NCBI GenBank assembly: GCA_900545545.1
Contig: UQZO01000001.1
Location: 310,001-374,000 of the forward strand
DNA: 64,000 bases
Reading direction: 5' to 3'
DNA from: an uncultured Subdoligranulum sp.
Lineage (GTDB): Bacteria > Bacillota > Clostridia > Oscillospirales > Ruminococcaceae
Of this stretch, positions 55,601 to 62,776 are shown piece after piece. The position numbers and the translations under genes are program-made. The notes below the pieces were generated by a model. That model was not told the DNA's origin, did not search any database, and saw nothing but the letters and a program-made list of their open reading frames with translations. Each line of letters starts with the position of its first letter. The first letter of the stretch is position 1.

Positions 55601-56198
55601 GCTGCTGGGGGAAGATGCCAAGCAGTTTGATAACCAGACGGTGACGATCCTGTGTACGGTGGTCAAAAACAAGGTGATGACCACCAAGTCCAATACCTTG
55701 ATGGCGTTCACGACCATCGAAGATCTGACCGGAACCATGGAGTTGCTGGTGTTTCCGCGCGTTCTGGCAGAGTGCCGGGCGGCTTTGCAGGAGAATGCCG
55801 TTATTGTTGCACATGGCCGGGTTTCGGTCAAAGAGGATGAAGCTGCACGCCTGATTGTGGAGGGTATCCAGTCCATTGAAACCTATGACCCCGAGAAGAG
55901 CTTCGGCCGCAACCGTGTAGACCGCGTAAAACAGGAAGTCAGCGGGGAAGGCGCGAGCGGATATTTTTTGACGGTGCCGTCCCGGGACTGCCCGGAAATG
56001 CACAAGGTGGAGAATCTGCTGTGCAACATCTTTGATGGTGGCACTGTGAAAGTCTACTTCCGCTTTGCGGATACCGGACAAAAAGCGCTGGCACGTCACA
56101 TGGCAATCAAGGATGACCCTCTTTTGCGCGCGGAACTGGCTCGGATTCTGGGGCAGGAGCATGTAAAAGTGCAGGAAACCGCGCAGCATGCAAAATAA
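52659..56198 (+). CDS. dnaE: DNA polymerase III alpha subunit DnaE
   Basis: 1179 residues. The replicative polymerase alpha subunit of DnaE1 type. The PHP domain begins HLHVHTEYSLLDG (11-23). The palm aspartates are Asp402 and Asp404 in PDFDVDF and Asp554 in KMDFLGLR. The fingers block YQEQVMQI and the helix-hairpin-helix region follow. The OB domain (about 1005-1075, VTILCTVVKNKVMTTK) and a short tail end the protein. There is no inserted proofreading exonuclease, so it is not PolC. It overlaps whiA, and pfkA follows 125 bases on with its own promoter. Confidence 0.97.
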   Translation: MPDTNPRQFTHLHVHTEYSLLDGACRIDRMFDHLKAMGQTACAITDHGVMYGCVAFFDAAKAAGIKPIIGCEVYVATRTRFDKVNRIDGNSHLILLCKDETGYRNLIKMVSAGFVEGFYSKPRIDKDLLEQHHEGLICLSACLAGEIPKAILAGDYERAKQTALYYQELFGVGNYYIELQDHGLEEDQVVLPQLIRLSRETGIPMVATNDAHYITKEDAKMQSILLCIQTGKTIADADRMEFQTDEFYLKSADEMYDLFSMVPEACENTNKIAEQCNFGFTFGETKLPYFRAPDGMENQAYFEKLCWEGLVRRYPGKVTDALRERLAYEINVVKTMGYTNYYLIVYDFINYAKSRDIPVGPGRGSGAGSLAAYCVGITDIDPIRYNLIFERFLNPERVSMPDFDVDFCYERRQEVIDYVNEKYGRDHVAQIVTFGTMAARAAVRDVGRVMGMAYQDVDKVAKLIPMELKMTLQKALEVSPDLKAMYDADPQVHELIDTSLKVEGMPRHASTHAAGVVITREPATEYVPLATNDGLPVTQFNMVEIERLGLLKMDFLGLRTLTVIHDTEMAVRRKVPDFRMAEISYDDPETYAMLAKGETEGIFQLESTGMTQVLVSMRPKNLEDIIALISLYRPGPMDSIPTYLRNRREPDKISYKTPQLAHILDVTNGCIVYQEQVMQIFRELAGFSFGQADNIRRAMSKKKHKVMEAEREHFVHGCTEPGKECAGCVKNGIPEDVANEIYDEMISFASYAFNKSHAACYAYVAFQTAYLKCHYPHEFMAALLTSVLDNTSKVIEYTSECQRLGIKVLQPDINVSRGGFTADGECIRFGLNAVKSVGRNLIDAVVKEREERPYRGLYDFCRRMHGNELNRRALENLIKSGAFDTLEPSRHGMLECVEGILKSVETDMRQNLEGQMDLFGMMGGGAQEQAANDYKVPKLPEYPTGELLKMEKEVSGLYLSGHPLDAYREQIAKISTCSIAQLLGEDAKQFDNQTVTILCTVVKNKVMTTKSNTLMAFTTIEDLTGTMELLVFPRVLAECRAALQENAVIVAHGRVSVKEDEAARLIVEGIQSIETYDPEKSFGRNRVDRVKQEVSGEGASGYFLTVPSRDCPEMHKVENLLCNIFDGGTVKVYFRFADTGQKALARHMAIKDDPLLRAELARILGQEHVKVQETAQHAK

Positions 56199-56202
56199 AT
56201 CC

Positions 56203-56254
56203 ATGCGTTTTGCGCGAATCGTCCATAATCGCGGCGCATGAGTTGTGGTATAAT
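56203..56254 (+). promoter_or_regulatory. pfkA promoter with overlapping inverted repeat
   Basis: TGG followed by a perfect TATAAT (56249-56254) gives an extended -10; no good -35 is present. An imperfect inverted repeat, ATGCG..CGCGA (56203-56217) with TCGCG.CGCAT (56229-56239), covers the -35 position and could be an operator or an mRNA hairpin of the dnaE end. Confidence 0.5.
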
Positions 56255-56323
56255 GTGATTGTTCAAGATTGTTAAAAAATTATTGTAAGTAACGCTATGT
56301 TCCCAAACAGGAGGAGCTGCTTT

Positions 56324-57298
56324 ATGGCTAAGGAAATTAAAACAATCGGTGTTCTGACCAGCGGCGGTGACGCGCCCGGCATGAATGCTGCTGTTCGCGC
56401 CATTGTTCGTGCGGGCATCAGCAAGGGGTACCGCATGATGGGCATTCAGCGCGGTTACAATGGCCTGATCAATGGCGAATGCTATGAGATGAATGTCCGC
56501 AGTGTGTCGGAGATCATTCATCGCGGCGGCACCATTTTGTATACGGCGCGCTGCCTGGAGTTCAAGACGCAGGAAGGTCAGGCCAAGGGTCTGGCTCGCT
56601 GCAAAGAGCTGGGCATTGACGCGCTGGTCGTCATCGGCGGCGACGGTTCGTTCATGGGCGCCCGTGCGCTGGCAAACCAGGGCATTCCCTGTGTTGGCCT
56701 GCCCGGCACCATCGATAACGATATTGCCTGCAGTGAATACACCATCGGCTATGATACGGCCATGAACACCGCTGTCGAGGCCATCGATAAACTGCGCGAT
56801 ACCACCCAGAGCCATGACCGCTGCAGCGTTGTTGAGGTTATGGGTCACCATGCCGGCTACATTGCCCTGAACGTTGGCATCGCTACCGGCGCACTGGCTG
56901 TGTTGCTGCCGGAAATCCCCTTCGATTTCGAGCGCGACATTCTGCAGCGTATGCGCCAGACCCAGGTTACCGGCAAAAAGCACTTCATCATCATCGTTTC
57001 CGAGGGTGTTGTCGGTGCGCAGGAACTGGCCAACCAGATTCAGGCTGCTACCGGTGTTGATTCCCGTGCTACCGTTCTGGGCCACATCCAGCGCGGCGGT
57101 TCTCCCACGGTGCGTGACCGTGTGAATGCTTCGCTGATGGGCTATCATGCCATTGACCTGCTGGATAAGGGCATTTACAACCGCGTGGTTGCTGTTTCCG
57201 GCGACAAGATCGTTGACTACGATGTCAACGTGGCGCTCTCGATGCACAAGACCATCGACCGCGAGATGATCGATATCGCTAACGCGATTTCCATCTGA
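56324..57298 (+). CDS. pfkA: ATP-dependent 6-phosphofructokinase
   Basis: 324 residues. Phosphorylates fructose-6-phosphate, the committed step of glycolysis. LTSGGDAPGMNA (11-22), IGGDGSFMGA and LPGTIDNDIACSE are intact. Gly in GGDGS and Gly in PGTIDND mark the ATP-using rather than the pyrophosphate-using type. The ATG at 56324 has AGGAGG upstream. It stands as its own unit after dnaE, with a strong terminator. Confidence 0.97.
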   Translation: MAKEIKTIGVLTSGGDAPGMNAAVRAIVRAGISKGYRMMGIQRGYNGLINGECYEMNVRSVSEIIHRGGTILYTARCLEFKTQEGQAKGLARCKELGIDALVVIGGDGSFMGARALANQGIPCVGLPGTIDNDIACSEYTIGYDTAMNTAVEAIDKLRDTTQSHDRCSVVEVMGHHAGYIALNVGIATGALAVLLPEIPFDFERDILQRMRQTQVTGKKHFIIIVSEGVVGAQELANQIQAATGVDSRATVLGHIQRGGSPTVRDRVNASLMGYHAIDLLDKGIYNRVVAVSGDKIVDYDVNVALSMHKTIDREMIDIANAISI

Positions 57299-57311
57299 TT
57301 GCTTTGTTGCG

Positions 57312-57344
57312 GGCCGTCACCGTTGGGTGACGGCCTTTTTTGTT
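57312..57344 (+). terminator. Intrinsic terminator of pfkA
   Basis: Perfect 10-bp stem GGCCGTCACC / GGTGACGGCC (57312-57321, 57326-57335), loop GTTG, then six T. Confidence 0.94.
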
Positions 57345-57401
57345 TCCGCTGGAGTTTGGAAATTCTGCTGAATTTTTTATCGCTTTTTTGTAGAAAAACA
57401 C

Positions 57402-57430
57402 TTGCCAAACCGCGGGGAGGATGCTATAAT
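57402..57430 (+). promoter_or_regulatory. Strong rplS promoter
   Basis: TTGCCA (57402-57407), 17-base spacer, TGC plus perfect TATAAT (57425-57430). Confidence 0.85.
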
Positions 57431-57445
57431 ACTAAAGCGTTAGTG

Positions 57446-57535
57446 CTGCCGGGCCACCGGCAGGATAATGACACATCATTAAACAGGCGGTCCTCTGCCG
57501 AAACTTCGGGTATGAACGTCGATACAAAATGGAGG
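57446..57535 (+). ncRNA. Structured leader of rplS (probable ribosomal protein L19 leader)
   Basis: Four successive hairpins: CTGCCGG/CCGGCAG (57446-57463), TAATGA/TCATTA (57466-57481), CCGAA/TTCGG (57498-57509) and GTAT/ATAC (57510-57525) with loop GAACGTCG, just before the GGAGG at 57531. L19 leaders are known in Firmicutes and are proposed to let the protein control its own mRNA; the TGAACGTC element near the ribosome-binding site fits my memory of that motif. A covariance-model match was not possible here. Confidence 0.55.
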
Positions 57536-57545
57536 AATTCATAAC

Positions 57546-57887
57546 ATGGACGCAATCAAGCATTTTACCGAGGGTATGATCAAAGAGAACAAGCCCCAGT
57601 TCGAAGTCGGCGACACCGTCCGCGTCTCCGTCCGTATCAAGGAAGGCGACAAGGAGCGTATCCAGGCTTTTGAGGGCACCGTCATTGCCAAGAAGCATGG
57701 CGGCATTGCGGAGACCTTCACCGTTCGCCGCACCTCTTATGGTGTCGGTGTGGAGCGTGTGTTCCCCGTCAACAGCCCGTTCGTTGAGAAGGTTGAAGTT
57801 GTCCGCCGCGGCAAGGTCCGTCGTGCGAAGCTCTTCTACCTGCGTGAGCGCACCGGCAAGGCGGCCAAGGTTAAGGCACGTATCTGA
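57546..57887 (+). CDS. rplS: Ribosomal protein L19
   Basis: 113 residues, normal length. Bacterial L19 sits at the 30S-50S interface. FEVGDTVRVSVRIKEG, IQAFEGTVIAKKHGG, FTVRRTSYGVGVERVFPVNSP and the basic C-terminus RRGKVRRAKLFYLRER are all typical. GGAGG lies 10 bases before the ATG. Preceded by a structured leader that probably mediates autoregulation, and followed by an attenuating terminator. Confidence 0.98.
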   Translation: MDAIKHFTEGMIKENKPQFEVGDTVRVSVRIKEGDKERIQAFEGTVIAKKHGGIAETFTVRRTSYGVGVERVFPVNSPFVEKVEVVRRGKVRRAKLFYLRERTGKAAKVKARI

Positions 57888-57897
57888 GCATACTGAG

Positions 57898-57931
57898 AAA
57901 AGGGGAGGACGGTTGGCGTTCTCCCTTTTTT
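57898..57931 (+). terminator. Terminator between rplS and lepB
   Basis: 10-pair stem AAAAGGGGAG / CTCCCTTTTT (one G-U), 13-base loop, ending in a T run. lepB starts 28 bases later without room for a promoter, so downstream genes must rely on read-through at a lower level than rplS. Confidence 0.8.
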
Positions 57932-57958
57932 CGTTTATATTTGCAGGAGGAAAGCCGT

Positions 57959-58504
57959 ATGGCGCAAACGTTTAAAGAAAAATATCGCCGCAACCGCGAC
58001 ACGCTGGAGTGGTACGATGCGCTGGCCGTGGCTGTCGCTGCAATTGCCCTGATTTTCACTTTCGCGGTGCGGATCGTTCAGGTGGACGGCAGCTCCATGA
58101 ATCCTACTTTATATAATGGGGAACGTGTGCTGATCTGCACCTTCCTGAAGCCGGACTATGGGGATGTTGTCATCATCGACAGCTATATTCCGTATGGCAA
58201 ACCGCTTGTCAAACGTGTGATCGGCAAAGCCGGTGACACCATAGACATTGACTTTGAACAAGGGATCGTGTATCGAAACGGCGAACCGCTGGATGAACCC
58301 TATACGGCGGAGCCGACCTGGACCTATGAGAGCGTGAATTTCCCCATCACCGTCCCGGACGGGTGCCTGTTCATCATGGGAGATAACCGCAACAACTCCA
58401 AGGATAGCCGCGACCGGGAAATCGGCTGTGTGGATACCCGCGATGTGCTGGGGGTTGCCCTGTGGAGGATTATGCCGTTTAGTAAGATGGGAGCAGTGGA
58501 ATGA
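57959..58504 (+). CDS. lepB: Signal peptidase I
   Basis: 181 residues. One N-terminal membrane helix (about 20-40), then the extracytoplasmic catalytic domain. It removes signal peptides from exported proteins. The Ser-Lys dyad is Ser46 (DGSSMNPTL) and Lys85 (LVKRVIG); GDNRNNSKDSR is the C-terminal box. AGGAGG 8 bases upstream supports the ATG at 57959. It overlaps rbgA in ATGA. Synteny rplS-lepB-rbgA-rnhB is conserved in Firmicutes. Confidence 0.96.
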   Translation: MAQTFKEKYRRNRDTLEWYDALAVAVAAIALIFTFAVRIVQVDGSSMNPTLYNGERVLICTFLKPDYGDVVIIDSYIPYGKPLVKRVIGKAGDTIDIDFEQGIVYRNGEPLDEPYTAEPTWTYESVNFPITVPDGCLFIMGDNRNNSKDSRDREIGCVDTRDVLGVALWRIMPFSKMGAVE

Positions 58505-59439
58505 GCCAGAGTGATATCATCAACAGCCGCCAGATTCAATGGTTTCCGGGTCATATGACCAAGACCCTGCGGCTGATGGAAAAGGAAATCCGCAATGTGG
58601 ACTGTGTCTTGCAGATCCTTGACGCCCGGATTCCGCTTTCCAGCCTGAACCCTGAGATCGAGCGCATTACCGCGGGGAAACCGCATCTGTATATCCTGAA
58701 CAAGTCGGATCTGGCTGACCCCGAAATTACCAAACAGTGGCTGGCGTATTTCAAAAGTGCCGGTGCCGGTTGTCTGGCCATGGATTCCAAACAGAAAGGC
58801 CGCGCAGCCGCTACCAAGGTGCCGATTGAAAAGGAGCTTTCCGCACTGATGGAGCGGCGCCGTAATCGCGGTATGGTGGGCGCCGCCATCCGCGTGATGG
58901 TGGTGGGCATCCCCAATGTGGGTAAATCCACCTTCATCAATTCCTTTGCAGGCACTACCCGCGCCAAGGCTGCCAACAAACCCGGCGTCACCCGCGGCAA
59001 ACAGTGGATCTCAGTGGATAATTTTGATCTGATGGACATGCCCGGCGTGCTTTGGAAAAAGTTCGACTCTCTGGAAACGGCCTCCAACCTGGCATTTATC
59101 GGCTCCATCCGGGATGATATTCTGGATATTGAGGAACTGGCCTGCGGTTTGCTGTCCAGTGTGCGGGGAATCTATCCGCAGCAGCTGCTGGCCCGCTATA
59201 AGCTGGAGGAAAGCGCGCTGGATCTGGAACCCTACGATTTGCTGCAGGCAATCGGTGCCAAACGCGGCATGCTGATCTCCGGCGGCGAAGTGGATACCGA
59301 GCGTGCGGCCAAGATGCTGGTTGGGGAATTCCGCGCCAGCAAGTGGGGACGCCTTTCGCTGGAACGCCCGCCGCAGCGTGTGATCGCAGAAGAGGAGGAG
59401 GCCGACGATGCCGAGGACGTCGAAGTCGACGAGCAATAA
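58501..59439 (+). CDS. rbgA: Ribosome biogenesis GTPase RbgA (YlqF)
   Basis: 312 residues. Circularly permuted GTPase needed for late 50S assembly. The signature QWFPGHM is at 12-18. Motif order is permuted: G4 NKSD (67-70) comes before G1 GIPNVGKST (136-144) and G3 DMPG. The C-terminal RNA-binding ANTAR-like helices follow, ending in an acidic tail. It is translationally coupled to lepB and overlaps rnhB by 32 bases. Confidence 0.95.
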   Translation: MSQSDIINSRQIQWFPGHMTKTLRLMEKEIRNVDCVLQILDARIPLSSLNPEIERITAGKPHLYILNKSDLADPEITKQWLAYFKSAGAGCLAMDSKQKGRAAATKVPIEKELSALMERRRNRGMVGAAIRVMVVGIPNVGKSTFINSFAGTTRAKAANKPGVTRGKQWISVDNFDLMDMPGVLWKKFDSLETASNLAFIGSIRDDILDIEELACGLLSSVRGIYPQQLLARYKLEESALDLEPYDLLQAIGAKRGMLISGGEVDTERAAKMLVGEFRASKWGRLSLERPPQRVIAEEEEADDAEDVEVDEQ

Positions 59440-60052
59440 CCAGGCACTGTATGCTTTTGACGCAGAGCAGCGTGCTCAGCATGGCATAGTCTGCGGCGTT
59501 GACGAGGCAGGGCGCGGTCCGCTCTGTGGTCCCGTCTGCTGTGCCGCGGTCATCCTGAACCCGGATGATCCCATTGAGGGGATCAATGACTCCAAAAAGC
59601 TGACGGAAAAGCGCCGGGAAGCTCTGTTTGAGGAAATTACCCGGCGGGCTGTTGCGTATAAAATTGTCTTTATCTCCCCTCAGGAAATCGACGAAAAGAA
59701 CATCCTGTGGGCTACCATGGATGGGATGGCACAGGCGGTGGCGGGCCTGGACCCGCAGCCGGAATATGTGCTGATCGATGGAAACCGCTGCCCGCCGGAG
59801 CTTGCGCATCCGGCTCAGTCGGTTGTAAAAGGAGATGCTACCAGCGCCAGCATTGCGGCGGCCTCCATTCTGGCAAAGGTCAGCCGTGACCGTTATATGC
59901 TGGAACTGGACAAACAGTATCCGCAGTATCAACTTGCCAAACATAAAGGATACCCTACGGCACTGCACTATGAGCTGATTGCACAGTACGGCATTCAGCC
60001 CTTTTATCGCCGCAGCTTTTTGAAAAAGCAGGGATACTGGCATGGCAAATGA
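59408..60052 (+). CDS. rnhB: Ribonuclease HII
   Basis: 214 residues. Removes ribonucleotides and RNA primers from DNA hybrids. The catalytic motif VDEAGRGPL carries Asp32 and Glu33; the DGN in VLIDGNRCP and the KGDATSASIAAASILAKVSRD block complete the active site. The ATG lies within the rbgA 3' end after GAGGAGG; the first 12 residues before the conserved domain are not conserved. It overlaps yraN by 11 bases. Confidence 0.96.
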   Translation: MPRTSKSTSNNQALYAFDAEQRAQHGIVCGVDEAGRGPLCGPVCCAAVILNPDDPIEGINDSKKLTEKRREALFEEITRRAVAYKIVFISPQEIDEKNILWATMDGMAQAVAGLDPQPEYVLIDGNRCPPELAHPAQSVVKGDATSASIAAASILAKVSRDRYMLELDKQYPQYQLAKHKGYPTALHYELIAQYGIQPFYRRSFLKKQGYWHGK

Positions 60053-60395
60053 CCTCGGGCAAAAAGGCGAGGCGATTGCCGCCCGGTACTACCAACAGCG
60101 CGGGTATCTGCTTCTTGGCCACAATTACCGTACCCGGATGGGGGAACTGGATCTGATTTTGTATAAAGAGGATACCATCGTCTTTGCAGAAGTCAAAACC
60201 CGTTCCGGCCGTATGTTGTCGGCCCCGGCAGAGGCAGTTGACCCGCATAAACAGCACCGCCTGATTCGGGCGGCGCAACTCTACCTGCAAAACAGTCCGT
60301 ATGCTGATGCGCCGGTGCGCTTCGATGTTGTAGAAGTGACACCCGCTCCAAAAGGGTGGCAGGTGCATTGCATTTTTGACGCATTCCAAGGCTAA
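60042..60395 (+). CDS. yraN: YraN family (UPF0102) nuclease-like protein
   Basis: 117 residues. UPF0102 proteins have a restriction-endonuclease-like fold. GQKGEAIAARYYQQRGY, NYRTRMGELDLI and FAEVKTR (the D...ExK active-site pattern) are all present. Function is not firmly known; the constant link with rnhB suggests nucleic-acid metabolism or Holliday-junction processing. Start ATG within rnhB. Confidence 0.93.
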   Translation: MANDLGQKGEAIAARYYQQRGYLLLGHNYRTRMGELDLILYKEDTIVFAEVKTRSGRMLSAPAEAVDPHKQHRLIRAAQLYLQNSPYADAPVRFDVVEVTPAPKGWQVHCIFDAFQG

Positions 60396-60417
60396 ATGTA
60401 TAGAAAGGGTGTATCGT

Positions 60418-61866
60418 ATGCAGTATCAGAGTACCAGAGATTCCCGGCTTCGCGTCTCCGCTTCGGAGGCTATCGTGCGCGGTCTTGCGCCGCAAAGCGG
60501 TTTGTTTGTGCCGGAAACCTTCCCGCAGGCAGATCTGGATGCGTGGAAACATCTGTCTTACCCGGAACTGGCGCAGAAAGTGCTTGCCGGATTCCTGACG
60601 GATTACAGCGCGGATTTCCTCAAGCAGGCCACCGAAGCTACCTACGGCACTGCCTTTGGCGGCAAGGCCGGACGTACCGTAAAAGTACAGGACGGCCTGT
60701 ATTCGTTGGAACTGTGGCATGGGCCCACCTGTGCGTTCAAGGACTATGCCCTGCAGCTGATGCCGAAGCTGCTGGTGGAGGCCAAACGCAACCTGAACCG
60801 TACCGAAACCACCCGCATTCTGGTGGCCACCTCCGGCGATACCGGCAAGGCGGCGCTTGCAGGCTATGCCGGTCTGGAAGGCATCGAGATTTCGGTCTTC
60901 TATCCCAATGCAGGCACCAGTGAGATCCAGCGCCTGCAGATGGTTACCCAGACCGGGGAGAATGTGCAGGTCTATGCGGTGGAAGGCAACTTTGACGATG
61001 CCCAGACCGGCGTGAAACGTGTCTTTGCCGACGAAACGGTTGCCGCCGAACTGGAAAAACGCAATATCCGCCTTTCCAGTGCCAACTCCATCAACTGGGG
61101 GCGTCTGGCACCGCAGGTTGTTTACTATTTCTATGCTTACTTCCGCCTGGCGGAGCAGGGCGCCGTTGCCTGGGGCGAGCCGGTGGACTTCTGTGTTCCC
61201 ACGGGAAACTTCGGTGACATTCTGGCCGGCTACTATGCAAAACAGATGGGCCTGCCGGTGGGCAAGCTGGTCTGTGCCTCCAACAAGAACAATGTCTTGA
61301 CTGACTTCATCCGCACCGGCACCTATGATGCCCGCCGCACGTTCTACAAGACCACTTCGCCTTCGATGGATATTCTGATCTCCTCGAACCTCGAACGTCT
61401 GCTCTACCATGTGAGCGGCAGCAGTGAGAAGGTCGCCGCCTGGATGCAGGAACTGGCCCAGACCGGCAAGTATACCGTGGATGCCGAAACGCTGGCCAAA
61501 ATCCAGCAGAATTTTGCCGCAGGCTTTGCCGGTGATGAGGAAGGCGCTGCGGAGATCCGCGCCCGCTTTGAGCAGGACCGATATCTGTGCGATACCCATA
61601 CGGCGGTTGCCTTCCGCGTGGCGGAAACCTGCCGCAGTGCAGCCCCGATGGTCGTGCTTTCCACGGCAAGCCCGTTCAAGTTCCCGCGTGATGTGCTGGT
61701 GGCCCTGGGCACCCAGGCGCCGGAAAGCGACTTTGCGGCCATGTCGGCTTTGACGGAAGCGACAGGGGAGGAAGCCCCGGTCAGCCTGCGCCAGCTGGAC
61801 AAGCTGCCGGTACGCTTTACCGAAGTGATCGCGCCCGATGCCATCCGTGCGGCAGCGCTGCGCTGA
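60418..61866 (+). CDS. thrC: Threonine synthase
   Basis: 482 residues, the longer fold type. PLP enzyme converting O-phosphohomoserine to threonine. The PLP lysine is Lys108 in HGPTCAFKDYALQL. SGDTGKAALAGY binds the cofactor phosphate, and PTGNFGDILAGYYA is typical. The ATG at 60418 follows AAAGGGTG; 14 in-frame residues before it overlap yraN and are not family-like. No hom or thrB gene is adjacent. Confidence 0.95.
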   Translation: MQYQSTRDSRLRVSASEAIVRGLAPQSGLFVPETFPQADLDAWKHLSYPELAQKVLAGFLTDYSADFLKQATEATYGTAFGGKAGRTVKVQDGLYSLELWHGPTCAFKDYALQLMPKLLVEAKRNLNRTETTRILVATSGDTGKAALAGYAGLEGIEISVFYPNAGTSEIQRLQMVTQTGENVQVYAVEGNFDDAQTGVKRVFADETVAAELEKRNIRLSSANSINWGRLAPQVVYYFYAYFRLAEQGAVAWGEPVDFCVPTGNFGDILAGYYAKQMGLPVGKLVCASNKNNVLTDFIRTGTYDARRTFYKTTSPSMDILISSNLERLLYHVSGSSEKVAAWMQELAQTGKYTVDAETLAKIQQNFAAGFAGDEEGAAEIRARFEQDRYLCDTHTAVAFRVAETCRSAAPMVVLSTASPFKFPRDVLVALGTQAPESDFAAMSALTEATGEEAPVSLRQLDKLPVRFTEVIAPDAIRAAALR

Positions 61867-61923
61867 AAAAATCCGTTGCCGCCCGGCAGCGGAACCTTGA
61901 AATGAAAAACGATAAGGAGCTGT

Positions 61924-62607
61924 ATGGCGGTTTTTGTAATAGGCGACCTGCACCTGTCCCTGGGAACCGATAAACCCATGGATGTTTTCCCGGGGTGGGA
62001 AGGGTATCTGCCGAAATTGGAACATAACTGGCGGACCTTGATCGCGCCGGAGGACACGGTCATTCTGGCGGGCGATACCAGCTGGGCCATGAATCTGCCG
62101 GACAGCCATGCGGATTTTGCTTTTCTGCAAAGTCTGCCGGGCCAGAAGTGGTTGCTGAAGGGCAATCATGACTACTGGTGGACCACCACCCGCAAGATGG
62201 AAAACTTTTTGCAAACCTCCGGGTTTGATTCGCTGCATATCCTGCATAATAACACTTGCGTGGTGGGCGATACGGCCCTGTGCGGCACCCGCGGCTGGCC
62301 GTTTGACGATGTGGCTGCCCAGGGAGAAAAACTGATGGCCCGTGAAGCCGGACGCCTGCGGATGTCTTTGCAGGCGGCGGGGGATACGCCACGCAAGATT
62401 GCGTTTTTGCATTATCCGCCGGTCTATCCCGGTGCAATGGCGCAGGAACTGATCGCTGTTCTGCGGGAGTTCGGCGTCACAGAATGCTACTATGGTCATC
62501 TGCACGGAAAATCCATCCGCTTCGCCGTGCAGGGGGAAGTGGACGGAATCCGCTACCGCCTGATTTCTGCCGACGGCCTGGGATTTTGCCCGTATAAGCT
62601 GGACTGA
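61924..62607 (+). CDS. Calcineurin-like metallophosphoesterase
   Basis: 227 residues. The five metal motifs are intact: GDLHLS (Asp8, His10), LAGDTSWAM, GNHDYWW, FLHYPP and GHLHGKS. The set matches the YfcE-unlike group of small Firmicute phosphoesterases with GDLHLS; the substrate is unknown. AAGGAGCTGT precedes the ATG. A GC-rich hairpin (61871-61890) lies between thrC and this gene, without a T run. Confidence 0.9.
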   Translation: MAVFVIGDLHLSLGTDKPMDVFPGWEGYLPKLEHNWRTLIAPEDTVILAGDTSWAMNLPDSHADFAFLQSLPGQKWLLKGNHDYWWTTTRKMENFLQTSGFDSLHILHNNTCVVGDTALCGTRGWPFDDVAAQGEKLMAREAGRLRMSLQAAGDTPRKIAFLHYPPVYPGAMAQELIAVLREFGVTECYYGHLHGKSIRFAVQGEVDGIRYRLISADGLGFCPYKLD

Positions 62608-62724
62608 AACGCAAAAATCAGTAAAAGAACGTTCCCGACGGTGAAAATACCTTCCGAAATGGCATAAAATAGAAGATAATTTGTTAATTTTTTCAAAATA
62701 GGGCTGGTATTCTGCGCGGGAACA

Positions 62725-62733
62725 TGCTATAAT
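62725..62733 (+). promoter_or_regulatory. tig promoter (extended -10)
   Basis: TGC followed by a perfect TATAAT (62728-62733), 44 bases before the tig start; the -35 region (TGGTAT, 62705-62710) is poor. The 117 bases before it are AT-rich, with no other feature seen. Confidence 0.7.
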
Positions 62734-62776
62734 TACTTGTATTTTTATGTACATCTATTTTTGGAGGAATTTATAA

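Noticed and set aside
52536..56204. A 1222-codon open frame on the minus strand, with similar long frames at 15882-19439, 23360-26641 and 10199-12661
   Set aside because: They lie wholly opposite dnaE, mutS/mutL, ileS and uvrA. Their products are His/Gln/Gly-rich with no recognisable domain, as expected when GC-rich codons are read in reverse.
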